Shown here: positions 7,395 through 16,337 of the stretch, one piece after another | Layout of the letters: each line of letters opens with the position of its first letter | Position numbering within the stretch: position 1 is the stretch's first letter | Assembly (NCBI RefSeq): GCF_003116015.1 | Contig: NZ_LGQZ01000144.1 | Span: forward strand, 1-35,562 | Direction of reading: 5' to 3' | DNA: 35,562 nt | From: Azospirillum sp. TSO22-1 | GTDB taxonomy: Bacteria; Pseudomonadota; Alphaproteobacteria; Azospirillales; Azospirillaceae | Notes under the pieces: generated by a model | The model's input: only the letters and a program-made list of their open reading frames with translations | What the model was told of the DNA's origin: nothing | The model's database searches: none | Made by a program: the position numbers and the translations under genes

Positions 7395-8633
7395 ATGGCG
7401 ACCCACTGCGACGTCGTGTGCCCGTTCTGCGGCCTCGGCTGCGACGACCTGACCGTGGAGGAGGACGCCGGCCGGCTGGCCGTGCGGTCCACCGATTGCC
7501 CGGTGGCGCGCGAGCGCTTCGGCCACACCCCGCCGGCCGAGCCGCCGCGGGTGGGCGGACGCCCCGCATCTTTTGACGACGCCGTGCGCGCGGCGGCCGA
7601 GATCCTGTGGACGAGCCGCGCGCCGCTGGTCGCCGGTCTCGGCACCGACGTCGCAGGCGTGCGCGCTGCGCTGGCGCTGGCCGAGCGTGTCGGCGCGGTG
7701 GTCGATCACGAGCGGTCGGAGGGGCTGTACCGCAACCTCGCGGTCTTCCAGCGCAGCGGCTGGATCGCCACGACCTTCGCCGAGCTGCGCAACCGCTGCG
7801 ACCTGCTGCTGGTGGTCGGGCCGGACCCGGCGGCGCTGCACCCGCGCTTCTACGAGCGCTGGGTGGTGCCCCCGCCGGCCCTCCAGGCTCCGGCGCTGCG
7901 CGAGGTGGTCTTCCTGTGCGGCGAGCCGCTGGAAACGACGCGGGCCGCATTGGGCGAGGTTCCCTTCACCGTGATCCCGGGCGATGCCACGCAGATCGGC
8001 GCGGTGGCGGCGGCGCTGTCCACGGCGTTGACCGACCCGACCGGGGCCGCGCCCGGGATCGCCGGGTTGGCCGAGCGGCTGCGGGCGGCGCACTACGCCG
8101 TGGTGGCGTGGGCGGCGGCCGGCTTCCCCGGCGCGCACGCCGACCTGGCGGTGGAACGCCTCGTCCGCCTCGTGCAGGACGTCAACCGGCAGACGCGCTG
8201 CGCTGGCCTGCCGCTGGCCGGTTACGACAACGTGGTCGGCGCCAACCAGGTCTGCACGTGGCAGCTCGGCGTACCGCTGCGCACGTCGCTGGCCGGCGGC
8301 GCGCCGCGGCACGACCCGCACCGCTTCGCCTGGGAGCGCTTCCAGCACGCGGCCGACGCCGTGCTGTGGATCTCCGCCTTCCGGCCGGAGATGCCGGCCT
8401 TCGCCACGGGCAAGGCCGTGGTCGCCCTGGCCCAGCCGGGCACCGCGTTCGCCGCCGAGCCGGCCGTCGTCATCCCGGTCGGCACGCCGGGCATCGACCA
8501 CGCGGCGCACGTGTTCCGCGGCGACTCCATCGTCGCGTTGCGCACCGGCCACCTGATCGACCGCGGGCTGCCGGACGTCGCCGCGGTGCTGTCCGCCATC
8601 ACTGCCGCCCTGCCGCAGGAGGCTTCATGCTGA
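7395..8633 (+). CDS. fhcB: Formyltransferase/hydrolase complex subunit B
   Basis: FhcB is the bacterial relative of formylmethanofuran dehydrogenase subunit B (FwdB/FmdB) and a structural part of the complex that turns formyl-H4MPT into formate. The 412-residue protein opens with CDVVCPFCGLGCDDLTVEE (near residue 5), matching the N-terminal Cys motif of FwdB. In the archaeal enzymes a later Cys-His-Gly-Pro segment supplies the tungsten or molybdenum ligand; here the matching stretch reads VVDHERSEGLYRNLAVFQ with no Cys. This agrees with the known loss of the metal-pterin redox site in Fhc, which hydrolyses rather than reduces. It starts 10 bases after the pcd gene, and its end overlaps fhcA by 7 bases (ATGCTGA). 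Confidence 0.93.
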   Translation: MATHCDVVCPFCGLGCDDLTVEEDAGRLAVRSTDCPVARERFGHTPPAEPPRVGGRPASFDDAVRAAAEILWTSRAPLVAGLGTDVAGVRAALALAERVGAVVDHERSEGLYRNLAVFQRSGWIATTFAELRNRCDLLLVVGPDPAALHPRFYERWVVPPPALQAPALREVVFLCGEPLETTRAALGEVPFTVIPGDATQIGAVAAALSTALTDPTGAAPGIAGLAERLRAAHYAVVAWAAAGFPGAHADLAVERLVRLVQDVNRQTRCAGLPLAGYDNVVGANQVCTWQLGVPLRTSLAGGAPRHDPHRFAWERFQHAADAVLWISAFRPEMPAFATGKAVVALAQPGTAFAAEPAVVIPVGTPGIDHAAHVFRGDSIVALRTGHLIDRGLPDVAAVLSAITAALPQEASC

Positions 8634-10282
8634 CGAAACTGGCGGGTGGGCGGATCTACGACCCGGCCCAAGGGCGCGACGGCGAGGTCGGCGATCTGTT
8701 CGTGCGCGACGGCCGCATCGTCGCCGATCCTGGCACCGAGCCGGACGAGACCATCGACCTGTCCGGCAAGGTGGTGATGGCCGGCGCCATCGACATCCAC
8801 AGCCACATCGCCGGAGGCAAGGTCAACCTCGCCCGCCTGCTGATGGCGGAGGAGCACCGGGCCGAACCCGTCACCGCCGAGGGCCTCTGCCGCTGCGGCG
8901 GCGGGGTTGCGACCCCATCCACCCACGTGACCGGCTGCCGCTACGCGCAGATGGGCTACACCGCGGCGTTCGAGCCGGCCATGCTTGCCAGCAACGCCCG
9001 CCACGCGCACCTGGAGATGGCCGACATCCCGCTGATCGACACCGGCGGCTACCTCGTGCTGGGCAACGACGACCTGTTCCTGGAGCTGCTGGCGTCGGGC
9101 GCCGGGGAGGCGGCCATCGCCGACTACGTCGGCTGGATGCTGACGGCGACGCGCAGCCTCGCGGTGAAATCGGTGAACCCCGGCGGCATCAACGCCTTCA
9201 AGTACAACCAGCGCAAGCTGGACGTGGACGCCGTTGGGCCGTTCCACGCGATCACGCCGCGCCGCATCCTCGCGGCCCTGGCGGCGGCGGTGCGGCGGCT
9301 GGGCGTGCCGCACCCGCTGCATCTGCACGGCTTCAACCTCGGCGTTCCCGGCAACGTCGAGGCGACGCTGGACAGCATCGCCGCGGTGGACGGGCTGCCG
9401 CTGCACCTGACGCACGTGCAGTTCCACGCCTACGGCACCGAGGGCGACCGCCGTTTCTCCTCCGCCGCGACGCAAATCGCCGAGATGGTCAACCGCACGC
9501 CGACGCTGTCCATCGACGTCGGGCAGATCATGTTCGGGCAGACGGTCACCGCCTCGGCCGACACCATGGCGCAGATGGGCAACGCCGGCCACGCGCACCC
9601 GAAGAAGTGGGCGGTGATGGACATCGAGTGCGACGCCGGCTGCGGCGTCGTGCCGTTCCGCTACCGCGACAAGGCGTTCGTCAACGCGCTGCAATGGGCC
9701 ATCGGGCTGGAGCTGTTCCTGCTGGTCACCGACCCCTGGCGGATCTTCCTCACCACCGACCACCCGAACGGCGCGCCCTTCACCAGCTATCCCGAGCTGA
9801 TCCGCCTGCTGATGGACCGCGACTATCGCCTCGCCAAGCTGGCCGAGCTGCACCCGGACGTGCCGGCGCATTGCATCCTGCCCTCGCTGGCGCGGGAGTA
9901 CACCCTGGGCGAGATCGCCACCATGACCCGCGCCGCCCCGGCGCGCTCGCTGGGGCTGAAGGATCGTGGCCACCTTGGGCCCGGCGCCGCGGCCGACGTG
10001 GTGGTCTACACCGACCGGCCGGACCGCCGCGCCATGTTCGAGACGCCGGACCTCGTCTTCAAGGATGGCCGACTGATCGTCCGCGACGGCGTGATGGTGG
10101 CGCTGGCGGCGGGCCGCACGCACGTGGTCGAGCCCGGCCACGACCCCGCCATCGAAGCCTGGATCGACCGCCGGTTCGAGGCGCGGATGGGCCAGAAGCT
10201 GGCGCATTTCCGCATCTCGGCGGACGAGATCCGCGACGGCGACGGGCTCGTCCGCCACGACTGCCGGCCGGGGGCGTTCTGA
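8627..10282 (+). CDS. fhcA: Formyltransferase/hydrolase complex subunit A (formyl-methylofuran hydrolase)
   Basis: FhcA carries the metal-dependent amidohydrolase site that releases formate from formyl-methylofuran. The 551-residue product has the amidohydrolase start (IDLSGKVVMAGAIDIHSHIAGGKV-type segment at about residues 40-63, with the His-x-His pair), a central HPLHLHGFNLGVPGN block with further metal-binding His residues, and the FLTTDHPNGAPFTSYPELIRLLMDR block near residue 375. These match FwdA/FhcA proteins along the full length. The start codon overlaps the fhcB stop by 7 bases and the stop overlaps the fhcD start by 1 base (TGATG). Subunits A and D must work together: methylofuran carries the formyl group between their two active sites. 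Confidence 0.95.
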   Translation: MLTKLAGGRIYDPAQGRDGEVGDLFVRDGRIVADPGTEPDETIDLSGKVVMAGAIDIHSHIAGGKVNLARLLMAEEHRAEPVTAEGLCRCGGGVATPSTHVTGCRYAQMGYTAAFEPAMLASNARHAHLEMADIPLIDTGGYLVLGNDDLFLELLASGAGEAAIADYVGWMLTATRSLAVKSVNPGGINAFKYNQRKLDVDAVGPFHAITPRRILAALAAAVRRLGVPHPLHLHGFNLGVPGNVEATLDSIAAVDGLPLHLTHVQFHAYGTEGDRRFSSAATQIAEMVNRTPTLSIDVGQIMFGQTVTASADTMAQMGNAGHAHPKKWAVMDIECDAGCGVVPFRYRDKAFVNALQWAIGLELFLLVTDPWRIFLTTDHPNGAPFTSYPELIRLLMDRDYRLAKLAELHPDVPAHCILPSLAREYTLGEIATMTRAAPARSLGLKDRGHLGPGAAADVVVYTDRPDRRAMFETPDLVFKDGRLIVRDGVMVALAAGRTHVVEPGHDPAIEAWIDRRFEARMGQKLAHFRISADEIRDGDGLVRHDCRPGAF

Positions 10283-11178
10283 TGCGGATCAACGGCGTCA
10301 CCATCGACGACACCTTCGCCGAGGCCTTCCCCATGAAGGGCACCCGGCTGGTGGTCACCGCCGATACGCCGCATTGGGTGCAGGCGGCGGCGGTCACCAT
10401 GACCGGCTTCGCCACCTCGGTCATCGCCTGCGGTTGCGAGGCGGCGGTCGAGCGCCTGCTGGAGCCGGAGGAGACGCCGGACGGCCGCCCCGGTGCCGCG
10501 GTGCTGCTGTTCGCCATATCGCGGGACGAGCTGGCCAAGCAGGTGGCGCGCCGGGTCGGCCAGTGCGTGATGACATCGCACAGCTCCGCCTGCTACGCCG
10601 GGCAGCACGAGGGCAAGCCGATCCCGCTCGGCGACGGCCTGCGCTACTTCGGCGACGGCTGGCAGATCGCCAAGCGGATCGGCGGCCGGCGCTACTGGCG
10701 CATCCCGGTGATGGACAGCGAGTTCCTGTGCGAGGCGACCACCGCGGTGACCGAGGGCGTGGGCGGCGGCAACTTCTTCATCCTCGGCGCCGACCGCGAG
10801 GCCAGCCGCACCGCGGCGGAAGCGGCGGTGGTGGCGATCCGCGCCGTGCCCGGCGCCATCCTGCCGTTTCCCGGCGGGGTGGTGCGCTCCGGCTCGAAGA
10901 TCGGCGGCAAGTACAAAGGCATGATCGCCTCAACCAACACCGCCTACTGCCCGACGCTGCGGGGGGCGGTGCCGTCACTGTTGCCGGACGGCGTCGACTC
11001 CGTCCTCGAACTGGTGATCGACGGCATGACTCCCGAGGCGGTGCGCGCCGCCATGCGCGCCGGCATCGGCGCCGTGGTCAGCATGGGCTCGGCCGCCGGG
11101 GTGGTGGCGGTCACCGCCGGCAACTACGGCGGCAAGCTGGGCCGCCACCAGTTCCATCTGCACGAGGTGATGGCATGA
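10282..11178 (+). CDS. fhcD: Formylmethanofuran:H4MPT formyltransferase (Fhc complex subunit D)
   Basis: FhcD moves the formyl group from N5-formyl-H4MPT to methylofuran. The 298-residue product has the length and conserved blocks of Ftr/FhcD: INGVTIDDTFAEAFPMKGTRLVVTA at the N terminus, the TSHSSACYAG region, IPVMDSEFLCEATTAVTEGVGGGNFFI in the middle, LPFPGGVVRSGSKIGGKYKGM, and the NYGGKLGRHQFHLHEV end. It is translationally coupled to fhcA on one side and to fhcC on the other (ATGA at 11175-11178). Confidence 0.96.
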   Translation: MRINGVTIDDTFAEAFPMKGTRLVVTADTPHWVQAAAVTMTGFATSVIACGCEAAVERLLEPEETPDGRPGAAVLLFAISRDELAKQVARRVGQCVMTSHSSACYAGQHEGKPIPLGDGLRYFGDGWQIAKRIGGRRYWRIPVMDSEFLCEATTAVTEGVGGGNFFILGADREASRTAAEAAVVAIRAVPGAILPFPGGVVRSGSKIGGKYKGMIASTNTAYCPTLRGAVPSLLPDGVDSVLELVIDGMTPEAVRAAMRAGIGAVVSMGSAAGVVAVTAGNYGGKLGRHQFHLHEVMA

Positions 11179-11987
11179 CCGGCCTCGTCCTCACCGCGCG
11201 CGAGGCGGGCGGACCGCCCATCGACCTGACCGGTGTGCTGCCCGAGCGGCTGGCCGACGGCGGCGTCGCGGCGCTTCCGGTGATCCGTGGGCGGGAGCGC
11301 GTTCGCCTCGACGAGCTGTTCGAGCTGCGCGACGGTGGCCCGTCCGGCACGCTGATCCTGCGCCCGAACGGCGCCGTGCTCGACAACGTCGGCGCCGGCA
11401 TGGCGGCGGGCGAAATCGTCGTCGAGGGACACTGCGGCGACAACGCCGGCGCCGGCATGCGTGGCGGCGCGCTGCTGATCGAGGGCGACTGCGGCGCCTT
11501 CGCGGCGGCGGAGATGGCGGGCGGGCGGCTGCGCGTCGCCGGCGCCGCCGGGGACTTCCTCGGCGCGCCGCTGGCCGGCAGCCCGCGCGGCATGCGCGGC
11601 GGCAGCGTCTTCGTCGGCCGGGCCGGTGACCGGGCGGGCGAGCGGATGCGCCGCGGCCTGATCGCCGTGCAGGGCGACGTCGGCGGCTGGTGCGGCGCGC
11701 GGATGATCGCCGGCTCGATCGTGGTGGGCGGCGAGGCCGGGGCGGGGCTCGGCTCCGCCATGCGCCGCGGCTCGATCCTGCTGGCGCGTGACCCGGCGGA
11801 GCCGACGCCCGGCTTCGCCGACGGCGGGGAGCACGAGTTGCTGTTCCTCGAACTCATGCGCCGCGATCTGATGGCCGCCGGCGCATGGCCGATGGAGTTC
11901 CCGCCGGCCGGAATCCGCGCCCGCCGGCTGATCGGCGACCGCACGGTCGGCGGTCTTGGGGAACTGCTCGTCCTTTCGTACACGTAG
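11175..11987 (+). CDS. fhcC: Formyltransferase/hydrolase complex subunit C
   Basis: This 270-residue protein is the relative of FwdC/FmdC and of the C-terminal domain of glutamate synthase large subunit. It has a right-handed beta-helix built of glycine-rich repeats of the form G-x-x-A-G-x-x-M-x-x-G-x-I, visible as VGAGMAAGEIVVEG, NAGAGMRGGALLIEG, FAAAEMAGGRLRVAG, RAGERMRRGLIAVQG, WCGARMIAGSIVVGG and GLGSAMRRGSILL. Its role is structural, holding FhcA and FhcD. I chose the ATG at 11175 because it overlaps the fhcD stop. The downstream 76 bases before the PQQ-ABC genes hold only a weak 4-bp stem and no clear terminator, so transcription may continue. Confidence 0.93.
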   Translation: MTGLVLTAREAGGPPIDLTGVLPERLADGGVAALPVIRGRERVRLDELFELRDGGPSGTLILRPNGAVLDNVGAGMAAGEIVVEGHCGDNAGAGMRGGALLIEGDCGAFAAAEMAGGRLRVAGAAGDFLGAPLAGSPRGMRGGSVFVGRAGDRAGERMRRGLIAVQGDVGGWCGARMIAGSIVVGGEAGAGLGSAMRRGSILLARDPAEPTPGFADGGEHELLFLELMRRDLMAAGAWPMEFPPAGIRARRLIGDRTVGGLGELLVLSYT

Positions 11988-12063
11988 CCTCGGCAAGGCT
12001 GTGATGCCAAGATGGTGACCGACGCCGCACGAGAACGGCGCCGTGGGGGAGGATGCTCGCCGG

Positions 12064-13275
12064 ATGGTGGAGCCTGCCGTGCACACCCTAAGGTTTGTCG
12101 CGCGCCTGCTGCTGCTGGCCGGCGCGCTGCTCGGCGCGTCGACTGCATGGGCAGCGGATCCGCAGGTGATCCGCATCGGCTACCTGACCCGCGAGGAGGA
12201 GCCGCGCATACCGCTCACCTTCCTCGAACCGGTGTCCGACGACGAGGGCGTGCAGGGCGCCCGCCTCGGCATCGCCGACAACACCACGACCGGCCGCTTC
12301 CTCGGCCAGAGCTTCGAGCTGGTGGAGTCCGTCGTGCCCGCCGACGGCCGCGTCGAGGACGCGGTGCGCGAGCTGACCGGGCAGGGGATCCGCCTGCTGG
12401 TCGCCGACCTGCGCGCCGACGCGCTGCTCGCCGCGGCGGCGGCGCCCGAGGCGCGCGGCATGCTGATCTTCAACACCCGCGCCCCCGACGACGACCTGCG
12501 CAACGAGCGCTGCCGTGCCAACGTCCTGCACGTGACGCCCAGCCGCCGCATGCTGGCCGATGCGCTGGCGCAGTACCTGGCGCAGCGGCGCTGGACCACC
12601 TGGATGCTGATCGTCGGCCGCGCGCCCGAGGACGCCGCCTACGCCGACGCGCTGCGCCGCGCCGCCAAGCGCTTCGGCGCCAAGATCGCCGAGGAGAAGA
12701 CCTGGACCTTCGAGGATACCAACCGCCGCGTCGACACCGGCCACGTCACCATCCAGACCGAGATTCCGCCCTTCACCCAGGGCCGCGAGCACGACGTGCT
12801 AGTCGTCGCCGACGAGGCCGACCAGTTCGGCGAGTACCTGCCCTACCACACGTGGTCGCCGCGGCCGGTGGCCGGCACGCACGGGATGGTGCCGACCGCG
12901 TGGTCGCGGGTGCACGAGCAGTGGGGCGCCACGCAGTTCCACAACCGGTTCGAGCGGCAGGCCGGCCGCTGGATGCGGCCGCGCGACTACACGGCCTGGA
13001 TGGCGGTGCGGGCGGTGGGCGAGGCGGCGACGCGCACCCGCTCCAACGACCCGGCGGCGCTGGCGGCGTTCATCAAGGGGCCGGACTTCACCCTGGCGGC
13101 CTTCAAGGGGCAGGGCCTCAGCTTCCGCGAGTGGGACGGCCAGCTGCGCCAGCCGGTGCTGCTGGCCGGGCCGCGCACGCTGGTGTCGGTGTCGCCGCAG
13201 CCGGGCTTCCTGCATCAGTTCTCGGAACTCGACACGCTCGGCGACGACCGGCCGGAGAGCCGGTGTCGGAAATGA
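12064..13275 (+). CDS. ABC transporter substrate-binding protein of the PQQ-dependent alcohol dehydrogenase system
   Basis: This is a periplasmic type I binding protein of about 403 residues with a clear signal peptide (hydrophobic stretch FVARLLLLAGALLGASTAWA, then ADPQ). It belongs to the family regularly found with a beta-propeller protein, an ABC ATPase and a permease beside PQQ alcohol dehydrogenases (the PedA-type genes of Pseudomonas). The family ligand is not established; it resembles branched-chain amino acid binding proteins but lacks an obvious amino acid pocket. I prefer the ATG at 12064, which has a GGAGG 11 bases upstream and leads straight into the signal peptide, over an in-frame GTG at 12043. 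The gene is followed after 22 bases by the beta-propeller gene. Confidence 0.85.
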   Translation: MVEPAVHTLRFVARLLLLAGALLGASTAWAADPQVIRIGYLTREEEPRIPLTFLEPVSDDEGVQGARLGIADNTTTGRFLGQSFELVESVVPADGRVEDAVRELTGQGIRLLVADLRADALLAAAAAPEARGMLIFNTRAPDDDLRNERCRANVLHVTPSRRMLADALAQYLAQRRWTTWMLIVGRAPEDAAYADALRRAAKRFGAKIAEEKTWTFEDTNRRVDTGHVTIQTEIPPFTQGREHDVLVVADEADQFGEYLPYHTWSPRPVAGTHGMVPTAWSRVHEQWGATQFHNRFERQAGRWMRPRDYTAWMAVRAVGEAATRTRSNDPAALAAFIKGPDFTLAAFKGQGLSFREWDGQLRQPVLLAGPRTLVSVSPQPGFLHQFSELDTLGDDRPESRCRK

Positions 13276-13297
13276 CGAAGGGGGAGGGAGGACGCGC

Positions 13298-14266
13298 ATG
13301 ACGATGATGAGACGGGCCGCGCTGGCGCTGCTGGGCGTCGCGGTGGCGTTGCCGGCCTCGGCCGACACGATCTTCGTGTCGAACGAGAAGAGCAACAGCA
13401 TCTCGGTGGTGGACGGCGACAAGCTGACGGTGATCAGCACCATCAAGGTCGGCCGCCGGCCGCGCGGCATCACCTTCAACGCCGACATGACGCGCATCTA
13501 CGTCTGCTCGGGCGACGACAACCGCATCGACGTGGTGGACACCACGACGCTGAAGGTCGTCGACCGCATGCCCTCCGGCAAGGACCCGGAGCTGTTCGTG
13601 CTGGAGCCCGCCGGGCGCCTGCTCTACATCGCCAACGAGGACGACAACATGGTGTCGGTGCTCGACACCTCGGCCAAGAAGATCATCGGCGAGATCCCGG
13701 TGGGCGTCGAGCCGGAGGGCATGGGCATCAGCCCCGACGGCAAGACCCTGGTCAATACCTCCGAGACCACCAGCATGGCGCACTTCATCGACACCGCGTC
13801 GCACAAGGTGGTCGATAACGTGCTGGTGGACGCCCGGCCGCGCGTGGCGCGCTTCACCGCCGACGGGCGCTTCGTCTGGGTCTCGGCGGAGCTGGGCGGC
13901 ACCGTCAGCGTCATCGACACCACCACCCGCAAGGTGGTGAAAAAGATCGCCTTCGCCGTGCAGGGCGTGGCGAAGGAGGCGATCCAGCCGGTCGGCATCG
14001 TGCTCACCCGCGATGGAACGCGGGCCTTCGTGGCGCTCGGCCCGGCCAACCGGGTGGCGGAGATCGACGTGCAGACCTACGAGGTGAAGAAGTATCACCT
14101 CGTCGGCCAGCGGGTGTGGAACCTGGCGCTGTCGCCGGACGAGAAGCGCCTCTACACCACCAACGGCGTCAGCAACGACATGTCGGTGCTGGACATGGAG
14201 CGCGGCAAGGTCGTCAAGTCGGTCGGTGTCGGCGGCGCGCCCTGGGGCGTGATCGTCAAGCCGTGA
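13298..14266 (+). CDS. PQQ-associated YVTN-type beta-propeller protein, periplasmic
   Basis: The 322-residue product has a signal peptide (MTMMRRAALALLGVAVALPASA) and about seven repeats of the YVTN beta-propeller kind, recognisable as ISVVDGDKLTVISTIKVGRRPRGI, IDVVDTTTLKVVDRMPSG, VSVLDTSAKKIIGEIPVGVEPEGM, VSVIDTTTRKVVKKI and MSVLDMERGKVVKSVGVG. This matches the family named for PQQ-dependent catabolism and the linked ABC system. Its job is unknown; it may hold or pass a cofactor or protein partner in the periplasm. The ribosome site GGGGAGGGAGGA is unusually strong. Its TGA overlaps the GTG start of the ATPase gene (GTGA at 14263-14266). Confidence 0.88.
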   Translation: MTMMRRAALALLGVAVALPASADTIFVSNEKSNSISVVDGDKLTVISTIKVGRRPRGITFNADMTRIYVCSGDDNRIDVVDTTTLKVVDRMPSGKDPELFVLEPAGRLLYIANEDDNMVSVLDTSAKKIIGEIPVGVEPEGMGISPDGKTLVNTSETTSMAHFIDTASHKVVDNVLVDARPRVARFTADGRFVWVSAELGGTVSVIDTTTRKVVKKIAFAVQGVAKEAIQPVGIVLTRDGTRAFVALGPANRVAEIDVQTYEVKKYHLVGQRVWNLALSPDEKRLYTTNGVSNDMSVLDMERGKVVKSVGVGGAPWGVIVKP

Positions 14267-15036
14267 GCGCGGACGGCGGAACGGTGGCCCAGTCTGCATC
14301 GGTCGTGGCCGAACCGGTCCTGGCGGTCGAGGGGCTGAGCCACCGCTTCGGCGAGCGGACGGCGCTGGACGGCGTGTCGTTCGCCATCCCGGCCGGCCGC
14401 TTCACCGCGCTGCTCGGCCTCAACGGGGCCGGCAAGACGACGCTCTTCTCGCTGGTGACGCGGCTGTACAACCACCGCGCCGGGGCGATCCGGGTGTTCG
14501 GCTTCGACATGCTGCGCCAGCCCACCCAGGCGCTGGCCCGCATCGGCGTGGTGTTCCAGCAGCCGACGCTCGACCCCGACCTGACGGTGCTGCAGAACCT
14601 GCGCTACCACGGTGGCCTGCACGGGCTGGCGCGTTCCGTGATCGAGGAGCGGGCGCGCGAGGAACTGGCCCGTATCGGCCTGTCCGACCGGGCTGGGGAG
14701 CGGGTGCGCACGCTGTCCGGTGGGCAGCGGCGGCGCGTCGAGATCGCCCGCGCCCTGCTGCACCGGCCGAGCCTGCTGCTGCTCGACGAGCCGACCGTCG
14801 GGCTCGACATCGACCTGCGCCGGCAGGTGCTGGAGCATGTGCACGACCTCTGCCGCGCACAGGGCCTCGCCGTGCTGTGGGCGACCCACCTGATCGACGA
14901 GGTGCTGCCCGGCGATGGCGTCGTCGTGCTGCACCGCGGCCGGGTGTTGGCCTCCGGATTGGTGGAGGAGGTGTGCGCCGGCTCCGGGACGCTCGGTGAG
15001 GCGTTCGCCCGGCTGACCGGGGGAGGGACGCGATGA
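14263..15036 (+). CDS. ABC transporter ATP-binding protein, PQQ-dependent alcohol dehydrogenase system
   Basis: The 257-residue ATPase has Walker A GLNGAGKTT (about residues 52-60), a Q-loop in VVFQQPTLDPDLTVLQNLRYH, the signature LSGGQRRRVEIARALL, Walker B LLLLDEPTVGLD and the switch His in WATHLIDE. It is of the ABC-2/DrrA exporter type. I place the start at the GTG at 14263 because it makes a GTGA overlap with the propeller gene and is in frame with the domain about 18 residues later. Its stop overlaps the permease start (ATGA at 15033-15036). An efflux role is likely from the family, with an unknown substrate. Confidence 0.9.
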   Translation: MSADGGTVAQSASVVAEPVLAVEGLSHRFGERTALDGVSFAIPAGRFTALLGLNGAGKTTLFSLVTRLYNHRAGAIRVFGFDMLRQPTQALARIGVVFQQPTLDPDLTVLQNLRYHGGLHGLARSVIEERAREELARIGLSDRAGERVRTLSGGQRRRVEIARALLHRPSLLLLDEPTVGLDIDLRRQVLEHVHDLCRAQGLAVLWATHLIDEVLPGDGVVVLHRGRVLASGLVEEVCAGSGTLGEAFARLTGGGTR

Positions 15037-15848
15037 GCGCGCTGCTGTACGGACGCTGCCTGCGCAGCGTGGTGGTCCGCGAGGGGCTGCGTTTCGTGCA
15101 CCAGCGCGAGCGCTTCTTCGCGGCGCTGGTGCGTCCCCTGGTCTGGCTGGCGCTGTTTGCGGTGGGGTTCCGCGCCGTGCTCGGCCTGTCGATCATCCCG
15201 CCCTACGAGACCTACATCCTGTACGAGGAGTACGTGGTGCCGGGGCTGGTCGGCATGATCCAGCTGTTCAACGGCATGCAGAGTTCGCTGTCCATGGTCT
15301 ACGACCGCGAGATGGGCAGCATGAAGACCCTGCTGGTCAGCCCGCTGCCGCGCTGGTACCTGCTGGTGTGCAAGCTGCTGGCCGGGGTGATGGTGTCGAT
15401 CGTCCAGGTCTACGTCTTCATCGCCGTCGCCTGGTTCTGGGAGGTGCAGCCGCCGCCGCTGGGCTATCTGGCGGTGTTCCCGGCGCTGCTGGCGAGCGGG
15501 CTGATGCTGGGGGCGCTGGGCCTGCTGCTGTCCTCCTTCATCAAGCAGTTGGAGAACTTCGCCGGGGTGATGAACTTCGTGATCTTCCCGATGTTCTTCG
15601 CCTCCAGCGCGCTCTACCCGCTGTGGCGGATCCGCGAGGGCAGCCCGGGGCTGGCCTGGGTGGCCGAGCTGAACCCGTTCACCCACGCGGTCGAGCTGAT
15701 CCGCTTCGCGCTCTACCTGCGTTTCGACGCCACGGCGCTGCTGGCGGTGCTGGCGGCGCTGGTGGTGTTCCTGGGCGGCGCCATCGCCGCCTACGACCCG
15801 GGACGCGGCTTCTGGGCGCGCCGCGGCGGTCCGGCCGAGCAGGGGTAG
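15033..15848 (+). CDS. ABC-2 type permease, PQQ-dependent alcohol dehydrogenase system
   Basis: This 271-residue membrane protein has about six hydrophobic segments, including PLVWLALFAVGFRAVL, LLAGVMVSIVQVYVFIAVAWFW, YLAVFPALLASGLMLGALGLLL and LLAVLAALVVFLGGAIAAY, and the ABC-2 block FAGVMNFVIFPMFFASSALYPLWRI. It pairs with the ATPase encoded just upstream. Related genes (PedC type) lie beside PQQ alcohol dehydrogenases and are needed for growth on some alcohols; the exported substrate is not known. It ends the four-gene unit. The next 101 bases before the small repeat protein show no clear terminator. Confidence 0.88.
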   Translation: MSALLYGRCLRSVVVREGLRFVHQRERFFAALVRPLVWLALFAVGFRAVLGLSIIPPYETYILYEEYVVPGLVGMIQLFNGMQSSLSMVYDREMGSMKTLLVSPLPRWYLLVCKLLAGVMVSIVQVYVFIAVAWFWEVQPPPLGYLAVFPALLASGLMLGALGLLLSSFIKQLENFAGVMNFVIFPMFFASSALYPLWRIREGSPGLAWVAELNPFTHAVELIRFALYLRFDATALLAVLAALVVFLGGAIAAYDPGRGFWARRGGPAEQG

Positions 15849-15949
15849 ACCCGCGCAACGTGGGGATGTTGGGGGGCTTCGCCTGTTGTTGCCGGTGACG
15901 CGTGCGCACACCGCCACGCATACCAGCATCAGAACCGGGGAGATTCCCG

Positions 15950-16333
15950 ATGAAGGAGCTTCGCACCGCAATCGCCACGTCCGTCCTTGCCGTGGCCCTG
16001 GCCGCCGTGGCGCTGCCGGCGGCGGCCCAGTCGTCGTCGACCGGCACGTCCTCGACCGGCACCACCACGCAGGGGACCGACACGACCACCGGCAAGCTGC
16101 CCGACAACACCCTGGCCGGCCAGCGCCAGGGCGCGATGACCGGCGGCACGGCCACGCAGGGCGGCGAGGGCTCGGCCGCCGGCGCGACCAGCGGGTCGTC
16201 GGGCACCGAGACGACCACCGGCAAGCTGCCCGACAACTCGCTGGCCAACCAGCGCCAGGGCACCATGAGCGGCGGCACGGCCACGCAGGGCGGCAGCGGC
16301 TCGACGGGCAGTTCCTCGACGGCGCCGAAGTAA
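15950..16333 (+). CDS. Small secreted Ser/Thr/Gly-rich protein with a duplicated 28-residue unit
   Basis: I do not recognise this 127-residue protein. It has a clear signal peptide (MKELRTAIATSVLAVALAAV, cleaved after AAAQ) and then a low-complexity mature part rich in Ser, Thr, Gly, Gln and Ala, with no Cys or aromatic residues. The mature part holds two near-identical units reading TTTGKLPDNTLAGQRQGAMT and TTTGKLPDNSLANQRQGTMS, each followed by GGTATQGG. I chose the ATG at 15950 because it leads into the signal peptide; an upstream in-frame start would add an implausible Pro/Arg-rich tail. It follows the PQQ-ABC operon by 101 bases, and its stop lies 4 bases from the convergent dihydropteroate synthase-like gene. 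A periplasmic or cell-surface location is likely. Confidence 0.7.
   Translation: MKELRTAIATSVLAVALAAVALPAAAQSSSTGTSSTGTTTQGTDTTTGKLPDNTLAGQRQGAMTGGTATQGGEGSAAGATSGSSGTETTTGKLPDNSLANQRQGTMSGGTATQGGSGSTGSSSTAPK
16082..16294 (+). repeat. In-frame tandem duplication of an 84-base unit
   Basis: Two 84-base copies, at 16082-16165 and 16211-16294, are nearly identical in both DNA and protein, with their starts 129 bases apart. They encode the duplicated 28-residue unit of the small secreted protein. Differences are few single-base changes (for example Thr/Ser, Gly/Asn, Ala/Thr), which suggests a fairly recent duplication or ongoing sequence exchange between copies. Confidence 0.85.
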
Positions 16334-16337
16334 GCGG

